NCBI RefSeq assembly: GCF_005871205.1
Contig: NZ_SWKM01000015.1
Coordinates: 124,001-188,000, forward strand
Source of the DNA: Marinobacter alexandrii
Lineage (GTDB): Bacteria; Pseudomonadota; Gammaproteobacteria; Pseudomonadales; Oleiphilaceae
Length of the DNA: 64,000 bases
Direction of reading: 5' to 3'
Both the position numbers and the translations under genes were made by a program. The stretch's first letter is position 1, and every line of letters begins with the position of its first letter. The notes under the pieces are model-generated. The model was not told where the DNA came from. It did not search any database and saw only the letters and a program-made list of their open reading frames with translations. This document shows, piece after piece, positions 33,523 through 42,162 of the stretch.

Positions 33523-35658
33523 ATGCTAAGCGACTTCAGTGTGATCAGCCACATAGCGGCCGCCCTTACCTTTGGGTTGCTGGCGGTGCTTGTGGTTACC
33601 CGTTACACCCGGCGAGACATCGACCGAGCCCTGTTCCTGGCGGCCATCGTGACCACGCTCTGGTCGTCGGCGCTGGTCATACAAAGCTTCTGGGGCTTCC
33701 CCAGCTTCTTTATCCGCTATCTTCTCGAGCTCCTGAGGTACAGCGCCTGGATCCTCCTGCTGTTCGCAATGCTCAGAAACTCGTTTCGCCAAGGCAGCCT
33801 TACCGGACAACTAAAACAGATACTGGGTGTTTCAACAGTTGTCCTACTGGTTCTCCTGGTGGGCTTCGGGATGCTGGAGTACGTGTTTGGCCTCTCCATC
33901 CTGAGTGGCAAGACCCGCCTCGTGGGCCAGATTTCGCTATCGCTGCTCGGATTGTCCCTGGTCGAACAGATTTGGCGCAACTCTCCAGGATTTGGCCGAT
34001 CGAGCATTAAATACCTTTGCATTGGCATTGCCACACTGTTCGCTTTCGACTTCTTCATGTATGTCGATGCCTTGCTGTTTGGCCAGGTATCGGATTCGTT
34101 CTGGAATGCTCGAGGCTTTGTGAATGCCCTTTTGGTTCCTTTGTTCGCGATCAACGTCATCAATACCCGCAAACAGCCCGTCGACTTTCAGCTTTCCCGG
34201 TCCGCGGTGTTTCACGCTGGCACGCTGGTCTTCGCTGGCGGCTACCTGCTCTGCCTGGCTATAGGCGGCTATTATGTTCGGGTACTTGGCGGGGACTGGG
34301 GAGGCGCACTACAGGTACTGTTTTTTACCATCGCACTGGCGTTCCTGGCCACCCTGATTCTCTCACGTCGAATCCGAGCCAAACTGATGGTGCGGATCAG
34401 CAAGAACTTCTTCGACTACAAGTATGATTACCGGGAAGAATGGCTAAAAATGACGCGGGAACTCGCCAATCTCAGCGATGACCCTCCGCTGCCAGAGCGG
34501 GTGACGAGAATTCTCGCCAGTCTGGTCGAAAGCAACTCAGGTGCGATCTGGCTCAGGGATGATCGGGGCAGCTACACGCTGAAAGCCTCGGTTAATACGC
34601 CAATCGGAAAGTACACCGACATTGAATCGGACTCTGACCTGGTCCGTCTGTTTAACCATCGGGACTGGGTGGTGAATCTGCAGGAATACCGCGCTGACCC
34701 TGTGGCCTATGATTTGCTCGAAATTCCCGAGGCGATCGCCAACATACCGGACGCCTGGTTGGTTATTCCGCTATACCTCGACAATGAGCTCTATGGCATT
34801 GCGGTGGTGGGGGTGCCTTACGCACAGGTGGAGCTCAACTGGGAAAACTTCGACCTGGTAAAAGTCGTAGCCCGGCAGACCTGCAACCTGCTGGCTCAAG
34901 CGGATGCCCAGCACCGACTCTCAAGGGCCATGCAGTTTGAAGCCGTTAGTAAAGCCTCGGCATTTATGATTCACGATCTCAAGACCGTCATCTCTCAATT
35001 ATCCCTTCTCGTCAAAAATGCGCCCAAGCATCGCAATAATCCAGCCTTCATTGACGACATGATTGACACCACCGACCACGCGGTCCGGAAAATGTCGAAT
35101 CTGGTTGACCATATGCGCCGCCCTGCCAGCGACAATGGCGATGAACAGCAATTACTGGATCTGACCAGCCTGGTTGTGAGCCTGCTTGAGCACTACAGTC
35201 AGTCTCGCCCCAACCCCCGCCTGGAAGGCAACCCGCCTCAGGCACTGGTACTGGCGGATGAAGAGCAACTACGCAGTGTGCTGGGCCATCTCATTCAAAA
35301 TGCCCAGGACGCGACGCCCCCAGAAGGTGAAATCACTCTGTCCCTGAAGATCGCACGGGGTAATGTGGCTTTATTTATTCACGACTCGGGCTGTGGAATG
35401 ACCGAGGAATTTATCAATTGTCAGCTGTTCAAACCGTTCGAGAGCACCAAAGGCCTGACCGGAATGGGCATTGGGGCCTATCAGGCGCGGGAGTATGTGC
35501 AGAGGCTGGGTGGCAACATCGACGTGACCAGTGAGCCAGGCGTCGGTTCCTGCTTCTCGATTCGGATACCGTTAGCCGAGGCGCAAGCCCTGCCCGCTCC
35601 GGAGTCGCAGGCATTTATCGATAATGCTCCGGCACAGCCCAGGCAAAACGCCAATTAA
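33523..35658 (+). CDS. prsK: XrtA/PEP-CTERM system histidine kinase PrsK
   Basis: A 711-residue sensor kinase. Nine or so membrane helices fill residues 1-290 (for example FGLLAVLVVTRYT and VVLLVLLVGFGMLEYVFGLS). A GAF domain follows (about 315-465), then the kinase. The H-box is FMIHDLKTVISQL with phospho-acceptor His484, the N-box HLIQNAQDAT, G1 DSGCGM and G2 GMGIGAY. This architecture is the one described for PrsK of exosortase A loci. The ATG at 33,523 is preferred over 33,514 since AGGA lies eight bases before it. It is followed by prsR, its presumed response-regulator partner. The ligand is unknown. Confidence 0.9.
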   Translation: MLSDFSVISHIAAALTFGLLAVLVVTRYTRRDIDRALFLAAIVTTLWSSALVIQSFWGFPSFFIRYLLELLRYSAWILLLFAMLRNSFRQGSLTGQLKQILGVSTVVLLVLLVGFGMLEYVFGLSILSGKTRLVGQISLSLLGLSLVEQIWRNSPGFGRSSIKYLCIGIATLFAFDFFMYVDALLFGQVSDSFWNARGFVNALLVPLFAINVINTRKQPVDFQLSRSAVFHAGTLVFAGGYLLCLAIGGYYVRVLGGDWGGALQVLFFTIALAFLATLILSRRIRAKLMVRISKNFFDYKYDYREEWLKMTRELANLSDDPPLPERVTRILASLVESNSGAIWLRDDRGSYTLKASVNTPIGKYTDIESDSDLVRLFNHRDWVVNLQEYRADPVAYDLLEIPEAIANIPDAWLVIPLYLDNELYGIAVVGVPYAQVELNWENFDLVKVVARQTCNLLAQADAQHRLSRAMQFEAVSKASAFMIHDLKTVISQLSLLVKNAPKHRNNPAFIDDMIDTTDHAVRKMSNLVDHMRRPASDNGDEQQLLDLTSLVVSLLEHYSQSRPNPRLEGNPPQALVLADEEQLRSVLGHLIQNAQDATPPEGEITLSLKIARGNVALFIHDSGCGMTEEFINCQLFKPFESTKGLTGMGIGAYQAREYVQRLGGNIDVTSEPGVGSCFSIRIPLAEAQALPAPESQAFIDNAPAQPRQNAN

Positions 35659-35673
35659 TAGACGTTTCGCATT

Positions 35674-35708
35674 AACATTGGCGCTTTGCATTGCAAAGCG
35701 CCAATGTT
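35674..35708. repeat. Perfect 17+1+17 palindrome between prsK and prsR
   Basis: Positions 35,674-35,690 are the exact reverse complement of 35,692-35,708, with a single central base. This is much longer than chance. No T run follows on either strand, so it is not a textbook terminator. It could be an operator, an RNA hairpin that separates prsK and prsR expression, or a cruciform. A second, shorter complement to its left arm (CGCCAAT, near 35,649) at the end of prsK could form an alternative stem. Confidence 0.8.
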
Positions 35709-35791
35709 CAGTTAAGAATTAATTAGAGGATGCCAGTGGAAGAAGGCGTCGCGATTCAGACACAGTAATAAACAAGGGAATTGTTTCTGGC

Positions 35792-37165
35792 GTGACTAGA
35801 CGACTCTTAATCGTAGAGGATGACCCTGGCTTGCAGAGCCAAATGCGTTGGTGCTTCAGCGAGGAGCTTGATATCACGGTCACCTCTGACCGAGATTCTG
35901 CCCTGGCAGCACTGAGGCGCACCGAACCCGATGTGGTGACCCTTGATCTTGGACTTCCTCCAGATCCTGGCGGGGCCACAGAAGGCTTCGCACTGCTTGA
36001 GGAAATCCTTCGCCTTGCTCCGATGACCAAAGTCATTGTTGTAACCGGTCGAGAAGATAAGGAAAACGCGGTCAAAGCGATCGGCATGGGCGCCTGTGAT
36101 TTTTACCAGAAACCCCTGGATGCCGACATTCTTACCTTTGTAGTTCACCGGGCGTTCCGGCTGGCAGAACTCGAACGCGAAAACCGGGACCTGACCAGCC
36201 AGCGCAATGGCACCAACATCAAGGGCATTGTGGCTGCCAGCCCGCAAATGCTTGCCATTTGTCGCACCCTTGAAAAAGTCGCTCCCACCGACGTCACCAC
36301 ACTGATTACCGGCGAGACCGGAACCGGCAAAGAACTGCTGGCACGCGCCATTCATGACCTTAGCCAGCGCGGACGAAAGCCTTTCGCCGCTATCAACTGT
36401 GCCGCAATTCCCGAAAACCTACTCGAAAGCGAACTGTTCGGGTTTGAAAAAGGGTCCTTCACGGGCGCGACGCACTCCAAAAAAGGCAAAATCGAGAGCG
36501 CCAACGGTGGCACCCTGTTCCTGGACGAGATTGGCGACATGCCCATGGCCCTTCAGGCCAAGCTTCTGAGATTTCTCCAGGAGCGAGTCGTTGACCGGGT
36601 TGGCTCCGTGCACCCCATTCCAGTGGACGTGAGAGTTGTTTGCGCCACACACAGAGATGTAAGCCATCTCATTGAAAGCGGGGAATTCAGAGAAGACCTC
36701 TATTATCGAATCAGTGAAATCACTCTTGATGTTCCTGCAGTGCGCGATCGAGAGGGAGATGCGCTCGTAGTTGCTCAGTCGCTACTGAAATCTCTGGGCA
36801 AGAATATGGACAGGCCCAATCTAGCCTTCACCGAAGATGCCATCAACGCAATCAACAGCTATGCGTGGCCGGGTAATGTGCGTGAAATGATCAATAAGAT
36901 AAAACGCGCCACCATCATGGCGGCTGGCAAGCGAGTGACCGCAGAAGATCTCGAACTCCCCAGCAAAGCACCGGCTAACAACATGCAGTTAAATCTCAGA
37001 CAGGTAAGAGAATTCGCGGAACGCCAGGCCATCATCCAGGCACTGAGATCCTGCAACTATAATATGGCGGGTGCTTCGCGGCTGCTGGGTATTACCCGTC
37101 CCACCCTCTATAACCTGACTGACAAATACAATATAGAAACCTCGACCGAGGCCCCTAACGCCTGA
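35792..37165 (+). CDS. prsR: PEP-CTERM-box response regulator PrsR (sigma-54 activator)
   Basis: A 457-residue NtrC-type regulator. The receiver domain (1-125) carries phospho-acceptor Asp52 in TLDLGLPPDP. The AAA+ domain (about 150-385) has Walker A GETGTGKE (174-181) and the sigma-54 contact loop GSFTGA (221-226), differing from the consensus GAFTGA at one residue, and Walker B TLFLDEIGDMP. The Fis-type helix-turn-helix is near 418-452 (AGASRLLGITRPTLYNL). It starts at GTG, with AGGGA 12 bases upstream. PrsR is the regulator that activates sigma-54 promoters of PEP-CTERM and exopolysaccharide genes in XrtA loci. A candidate target is the promoter at 44,809. Confidence 0.93.
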   Translation: MTRRLLIVEDDPGLQSQMRWCFSEELDITVTSDRDSALAALRRTEPDVVTLDLGLPPDPGGATEGFALLEEILRLAPMTKVIVVTGREDKENAVKAIGMGACDFYQKPLDADILTFVVHRAFRLAELERENRDLTSQRNGTNIKGIVAASPQMLAICRTLEKVAPTDVTTLITGETGTGKELLARAIHDLSQRGRKPFAAINCAAIPENLLESELFGFEKGSFTGATHSKKGKIESANGGTLFLDEIGDMPMALQAKLLRFLQERVVDRVGSVHPIPVDVRVVCATHRDVSHLIESGEFREDLYYRISEITLDVPAVRDREGDALVVAQSLLKSLGKNMDRPNLAFTEDAINAINSYAWPGNVREMINKIKRATIMAAGKRVTAEDLELPSKAPANNMQLNLRQVREFAERQAIIQALRSCNYNMAGASRLLGITRPTLYNLTDKYNIETSTEAPNA

Positions 37166-37208
37166 CGAAATGGACGACGGCGCGAAAAATGGATAAAAGG
37201 AACTGGCC

Positions 37209-39905
37209 ATGAAGTTTGCTCGATTTACAAGCACCGCAACGCTCTTCCTTACTTTGGCAATTGGCTTGGCAGGGTGCGGCCGTGAAAATGAGATGAGTCA
37301 GGAAGAAATTCAATATCTCAGCCATTTGGACCAGGCGCTTTTTTTCCAGGATCAGGGAGAACTAAAAGCCAGTACCCTTGAGGCACGGAGTGCCATCGAG
37401 TTGCAGCCGGGTAAAGTTCCCCCCTATTTCATCATCATCAGAAACCTGCTGGCTGCCGGCGATGCGATTAATGCAGAGCATCAATTGAACCGCCTTCTTC
37501 AGGAAATTCCCAAAGCATCAATGCCTGCCACACAGGCTGACGAAGCATCACTGATTAGCGCTGAAGCGCAACTGATGCAGGGCCAATTTGAAGATGCACT
37601 ATCTACACTGGACTTGCTCACTTCACCTGATCTTGGGGTGCAACTGGACGCTGCCCTCTTGCGGGGACGCATTCACCTGGCACGCAACAATGTCCAACTG
37701 GCAGAACAGGCTTTTCTCAAAGCCGAATCACTGGATAACACGACATCATTGCCGCTAGTAGGCTTGTCCCGCGTGGCCTATGCACGAAGCGACCCGGTTC
37801 AGGTTCAAGCGTATGTGGATAAAGCAGAGCGGATAGATCCGAATGAATCAGAGCTGTGGCTTTGGAAAGCACAGCTGGCTCATTCAGAAGGGCAACTATC
37901 AGCTGCCGAAGATGCTTATATTCGAGCACTGGAAGACATCGGTCAGTACGACGTAATGACCTATCGAAAATATAAAACTATCTCCGCCCTGATTGATGTC
38001 TTGAGGGCCCAAGGCAAATCCTCCGAGGCCTATATCTACGAAGAAATATTGGCCAGGTCCGCCCCAGGAACGATAAAAAGCAACCTGACTGCTGCCAGCA
38101 AAGCATACCAGGGCGGGGATATGGAAAGCGCAAGCCGCTATCTGAAGGAAATCCTGGCCCTGGCACCCGGGCATCAGCAAAGTACACTTATGCTGGGCAT
38201 GGTCAAATTCAGACAAGGCCGGATGAAAGAGGCCGAAGCTCTGCTCTCCCCCATTGTTTCGCAAAGCGGATCCGATACCGCGAAAAAACTGCTTGCAGCC
38301 ACCCGACTGCAACTTCAAGACACGATCGGCGCTCGCGAAATTCTGGGCGAACTCGATGAAAGCCAGAATGACCCCGAAGTCCTTGCCTTAGTCGGCATCG
38401 TCTCCCTAGCAAGCGGAGAAAGCAGTTCGGGACGTACATTCATCGACAAGTCTCTTTCTCTCAGGCCCGACAACCACCGACTCCGGTTACGGTATGCCAG
38501 CTTCCTGCTCCAGAATGGCGATCCCAGTGCCGCCATCCAGCATGCTCAATATGTCTTGGCTAGCAATCAGTACGAAGATCAGGCGAGACTGCTGCTCCTA
38601 CGGGCAAACATTGCAAAGAGCGACCTCTCTTCGGCCGTGCAGCTATCCAACGCCTGGCTGGAAGAGCAGCCCGATAACATTGCTGCCCTGATTGCACGCG
38701 GGCAGCTCGCAGCTCGGGACGGCAATAATACCGAGGCCATGAAATATTTTGATGAGGCCGCTAAAAAAAATCCAGAAAGCGCGGAACCTGCAATTGCGGC
38801 AGGTAACCTCGCTCTGCAGCTTTCTAATCAAAGCAACGCCCTCAAACATTTCAAAAAAGCCCTGCGGCTTTCCCCCAACAACTCACAGGCGCTCGTTGGT
38901 CTCAGCGGGTTGATGAAACATGCTGAACTGACCACATTCATGAAAGAGATACTGAGCGATAACCCAGACGCCCATGGCCCGAAAGCAGTCCTTCTGGAAC
39001 TGGCGCTCAGTGCCGGCAATAGAGAAGAAGCAGAACAACTGACTGCCGCTCTACTGGAAAGAGTTGAAGCAGACACCCCATCACGTTTTGCGCCCCTGGT
39101 GGCGGATATATATCACTCCATCGCCACTCGGGAGCTTGACTCCGCCCATATAGAAAACGCCTCACGCATACTTGATCGCGGCAGAGCTCTTTTCCCCGAT
39201 GATCAGGATATAGCCTTGCAGGCCGCAGCCCTTGCCTTTCAACAAGGGAACGTTAAAGAGGCGCGTGAAAACCTGATGGAAGTCAAGCGCGAGCACCCAG
39301 ATTCACCTCTACCCCTAATCGTCGAGGCAGCCTATTTCTCCTCGCAAAAGCAGCACCAGGAAGCAGCAGAAATGCTGAAACTTGCACTGGAGAAAAAACG
39401 CTCTGCATCGACGGAAGTGGCTTATGCTCGCGCACTACAACAGGCCGGACATGTTGATAAAGGCATAGAGTCGCTTGAGAAATCGCTAGAGGTGTTTCCT
39501 GACGACCCTCAATTATTGGTCAACCTAGCCTTACTCTATCAAGCCAGTGAACGGGAAAAGGAAGCAATTCATGCATACGAACAAGTGTTGAAACATGCAG
39601 AGAATAATGTCCTGGCGCTAAATAACCTTGCGTGGCTTTACCACCAAAATAACGACAACCGTGCTCTTGGGCTTGCCCGAAGAGCTTTCGATCTCAACTC
39701 CGAGAATGCCTCAATCACAGACACCTACGGCTGGATTCTGTTCACGCATGGTGAGGTAGAGGATAGCGTGAAGCTCCTTGAGAAAGCCCACCAGCTTCAA
39801 CCCGATTCGGCGGAGATAGTGCTGCATCTCGCTGAAGTCTACCGGGCAACCGACCAGCCACGAAAAGCCCGGGAGGTTCTTAACCTGCTCGAAAAGGAGG
39901 AATAG
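37209..39905 (+). CDS. prsT: XrtA/PEP-CTERM system TPR-repeat lipoprotein PrsT
   Basis: An 898-residue exported lipoprotein. The signal sequence ends in LAGC with Cys23, then tetratricopeptide repeats run through the whole protein (for example ALDLGL-type blocks such as AIHAYEQVLKHAENNVLALN and LALNNLAWLYHQNNDNRALG near the end). Family: the putative PEP-CTERM system TPR lipoprotein PrsT, usually close to prsK and prsR. It is a presumed scaffold for polysaccharide secretion across the periplasm. AAGGAA lies in front of the ATG, and prsR ends 43 bases upstream, so prsR-prsT probably share a transcript. Confidence 0.9.
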   Translation: MKFARFTSTATLFLTLAIGLAGCGRENEMSQEEIQYLSHLDQALFFQDQGELKASTLEARSAIELQPGKVPPYFIIIRNLLAAGDAINAEHQLNRLLQEIPKASMPATQADEASLISAEAQLMQGQFEDALSTLDLLTSPDLGVQLDAALLRGRIHLARNNVQLAEQAFLKAESLDNTTSLPLVGLSRVAYARSDPVQVQAYVDKAERIDPNESELWLWKAQLAHSEGQLSAAEDAYIRALEDIGQYDVMTYRKYKTISALIDVLRAQGKSSEAYIYEEILARSAPGTIKSNLTAASKAYQGGDMESASRYLKEILALAPGHQQSTLMLGMVKFRQGRMKEAEALLSPIVSQSGSDTAKKLLAATRLQLQDTIGAREILGELDESQNDPEVLALVGIVSLASGESSSGRTFIDKSLSLRPDNHRLRLRYASFLLQNGDPSAAIQHAQYVLASNQYEDQARLLLLRANIAKSDLSSAVQLSNAWLEEQPDNIAALIARGQLAARDGNNTEAMKYFDEAAKKNPESAEPAIAAGNLALQLSNQSNALKHFKKALRLSPNNSQALVGLSGLMKHAELTTFMKEILSDNPDAHGPKAVLLELALSAGNREEAEQLTAALLERVEADTPSRFAPLVADIYHSIATRELDSAHIENASRILDRGRALFPDDQDIALQAAALAFQQGNVKEARENLMEVKREHPDSPLPLIVEAAYFSSQKQHQEAAEMLKLALEKKRSASTEVAYARALQQAGHVDKGIESLEKSLEVFPDDPQLLVNLALLYQASEREKEAIHAYEQVLKHAENNVLALNNLAWLYHQNNDNRALGLARRAFDLNSENASITDTYGWILFTHGEVEDSVKLLEKAHQLQPDSAEIVLHLAEVYRATDQPRKAREVLNLLEKEE

Positions 39906-40059
39906 CCCTTTATTCGGCCCTGGTTGATCATCCAGCAACATGCTGATTCGATCTAACCCAACATCGCAAAGTCCAAAACAATCCTAGTAATCGGTGGCAG
40001 CACTCCCTCACTAAAACAATACTTAACCTGTTGCGATTAACGGGAACGGTGGGTGGGGT

Positions 40060-42114
40060 ATGTCTGTTTGCAAAATACTGGGACTAGGAAGCGCACTCAT
40101 TTTAATTGGCGGATGTCAAAGCTGGCAATTCCAGGGCGTGGAAGAACTCCCTCCACCGGAAGCAGTGCCCGAAACAAGTGAACCAGGTGAGGTTCAGGTC
40201 CGTTATTACGACAATTTGGACGGTGTCGAAATCGACACAATGACAGCCTCCGCCAAGTTTCCTGATAACCCCGATGAAGTAGCATCACTCACTAGCCTTG
40301 AAGATCCCGAAAACCGGGCAGAGTATTATGGTTCCTATGTAAGGGGCTTCATTAAGCCACCAGCATCTGGCGAATATCGCTTCTTTATTAGCGGGAACGA
40401 TCAAGCGGAATTTTGGTTAAGTACGTCAGACTCTCCTGAGAACGTTGACCTACTGTCCCTGACTCCCGCCTGGACCAACGTTAACGAATTCGACAAATAC
40501 AGCTCTCAGACCTCACGCTACGTAACCCTGGACTCATCAAAAAGATACTACTTTGAGGTCCTTCAAAAGGAAGGATTTGGTAGCGACCACTTCGCCGTTG
40601 CCTGGGAGGGGCCCGGAATCTCGCGGGAAGTTATTGGCAGTGCCCACATTTATAGCTACGCAAAACCGGCCATTGATACCGGTCAAACCGGCCAGGAAGC
40701 CTACAATCTTGGCTATCGTGTTGGTTACCTAGACGGTACCGAAGGCCTGACCTTTAACCCCGCCTTTCCTCCGGCAGACCAGGACCAAGATGGTCTTTAC
40801 GACAATTGGGAAGTTGTTAATGGTCTGAATCCAGACGATTCCAACGACGCCAGCTCCGATCCCGACGGGGATCAACTTGCAGCAGCCGATGAATTTCTGA
40901 TTGGCACCAGGGAAAACAACGTGGATACCGATAGAGACGGCATACCAGATGGAGTTGAATTTGCAAATGAACTTGATCCCCTTGACGACACGGATGCCCA
41001 AGGTGACCTTGATAACGACGGCTACAGTAACTTGGAAGAATACGTTGCTGGAACTGTCATCAATGATCCCAGTAGCACCCCTACTGCTGCCCCTAGCCCT
41101 GAACCCGAACCCGAACCCGAACCCGAACCCACGCCCACAGAACCATCATATATTGCCGGATTTGGTGCCCAGTATTTCGAAGGCACATCATTCAATCGCT
41201 TCGTCCTGACCGATGTGCATGGTGCGGTGGACTTTGACTGGGCGCGTGGCCAACCCCTGCCGGAGATGCCCGAAGACCAGTTCAGTATTCGATGGAACGG
41301 AATATTCACCGCTCCCCATGAATCTGGCTCCAACGAGTATCGCTTTACTGTGAGCACTAATGACGGCGTCAGACTGTATGCGAACGGCCAATTGGTAATT
41401 GATGACTGGACGTCTCACCCCACGAGGACCTTCACTTACGATCGCTCGCTATCCGCCGGAGAACAACTGAAACTGACTATCGAATATTTCGAGGGCTCCG
41501 GCAGTGCCGTGGCCCGCTATTCCGCCACGAACCTGAGCACTGGGGAAAGCTTGTCAACAGCATCCACTGTATCGACACCTGACCCTTCCACACGCCAAGG
41601 TCTGGATTCAGATGGTGATGGAATTTCCGATACCTGGGAGCTGCGTCACGGGCTCAGTGTATGGGTACCGGACGCAGGTGTTGTTAACAATTCTCAGGGA
41701 ATAACCAATATCGAAGCCTACGAGGCGAGTTTAGACCCGTACACTCTTGAAACTGTAGCATCTGAGGGTGATTCAACAACGAGCGGTGGCACTGGAGACA
41801 CCTCTACGACACCGAGTGAGCCAACCACCAGCGAGCCCACATCCCCCGATTCTGGCTCTGTCACTCTCACCTGGACCGCACCATTAACCCGATTGGATGG
41901 AAGCTCCATTGCTTTGAGCGAAATTGCTTCGTACACAATCGACTATGGACAGGATGTAAATAGTTTGCAGCAGAGTGTGAACATTGGTGGTGATCAAACA
42001 TCCTACACCTTCGATGGTCTCGCTTCTGGAACTTGGTATTTTACAATCAAAGTCTTAGATACCAATGGATTGTCCAGCCCACCTTCAAGCCCGGTCTCAA
42101 CTCAGGTTCAGTAG
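40060..42114 (+). CDS. Lipoprotein with two PA14 domains, calcium-type Asp repeats and a fibronectin III domain
   Basis: A 684-residue predicted lipoprotein (lipobox LIGGC, Cys19). Domains in order are a PA14-like beta domain (about 45-205, VRGFIKPPASGEYRFFISGN), thrombospondin type 3-like Asp-rich repeats (about 240-330, DQDGLYDNWE, DTDRDGIPDG, DNDGYSNLEE), a Pro-Glu spacer, and a second PA14 domain (about 365-505, GIFTAPHESGSNEYRFTVST). Another Asp-rich repeat lies near 518, followed by a Ser/Thr/Pro linker and a fibronectin type III domain (about 596-684). PA14 domains commonly bind glycans, so surface attachment to the exported polysaccharide is a reasonable inference. It lies between prsT and xrtA. 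GGTGGG precedes the ATG. Confidence 0.87.
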   Translation: MSVCKILGLGSALILIGGCQSWQFQGVEELPPPEAVPETSEPGEVQVRYYDNLDGVEIDTMTASAKFPDNPDEVASLTSLEDPENRAEYYGSYVRGFIKPPASGEYRFFISGNDQAEFWLSTSDSPENVDLLSLTPAWTNVNEFDKYSSQTSRYVTLDSSKRYYFEVLQKEGFGSDHFAVAWEGPGISREVIGSAHIYSYAKPAIDTGQTGQEAYNLGYRVGYLDGTEGLTFNPAFPPADQDQDGLYDNWEVVNGLNPDDSNDASSDPDGDQLAAADEFLIGTRENNVDTDRDGIPDGVEFANELDPLDDTDAQGDLDNDGYSNLEEYVAGTVINDPSSTPTAAPSPEPEPEPEPEPTPTEPSYIAGFGAQYFEGTSFNRFVLTDVHGAVDFDWARGQPLPEMPEDQFSIRWNGIFTAPHESGSNEYRFTVSTNDGVRLYANGQLVIDDWTSHPTRTFTYDRSLSAGEQLKLTIEYFEGSGSAVARYSATNLSTGESLSTASTVSTPDPSTRQGLDSDGDGISDTWELRHGLSVWVPDAGVVNNSQGITNIEAYEASLDPYTLETVASEGDSTTSGGTGDTSTTPSEPTTSEPTSPDSGSVTLTWTAPLTRLDGSSIALSEIASYTIDYGQDVNSLQQSVNIGGDQTSYTFDGLASGTWYFTIKVLDTNGLSSPPSSPVSTQVQ
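41101..41130 (+). repeat. In-frame hexanucleotide microrepeat, five copies of GAACCC
   Basis: Five perfect copies of a six-base unit encode an alternating Glu-Pro spacer between the Asp-rich repeats and the second PA14 domain. Because the unit is a multiple of three, slippage would change spacer length without breaking the frame. Confidence 0.9.
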
Positions 42115-42124
42115 CGGAAATTTA

Positions 42125-42162
42125 GATAAGCGTGGATAACCAATGCGTTATCCACGCTTATC
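42125..42162. terminator. Strong convergent hairpin between the PA14 gene and xrtA
   Basis: A perfect 16-base-pair stem (42,125-42,140 with 42,147-42,162) and a six-base loop sit between two convergent genes and overlap the xrtA stop codon. T runs are weak on both sides. It probably acts as a two-way transcription stop and protects both 3' ends. Confidence 0.7.

Noticed and set aside
41101..41130. Tandem repeat considered as a CRISPR-like array or PEP-CTERM tail
   Set aside because: It is a coding six-base microrepeat without spacers, internal to the protein, giving a Glu-Pro linker rather than a C-terminal sorting signal.
42125..42162. Hairpin considered as a novel regulatory RNA
   Set aside because: Its position between two convergent stop codons is explained more simply by two-way termination.
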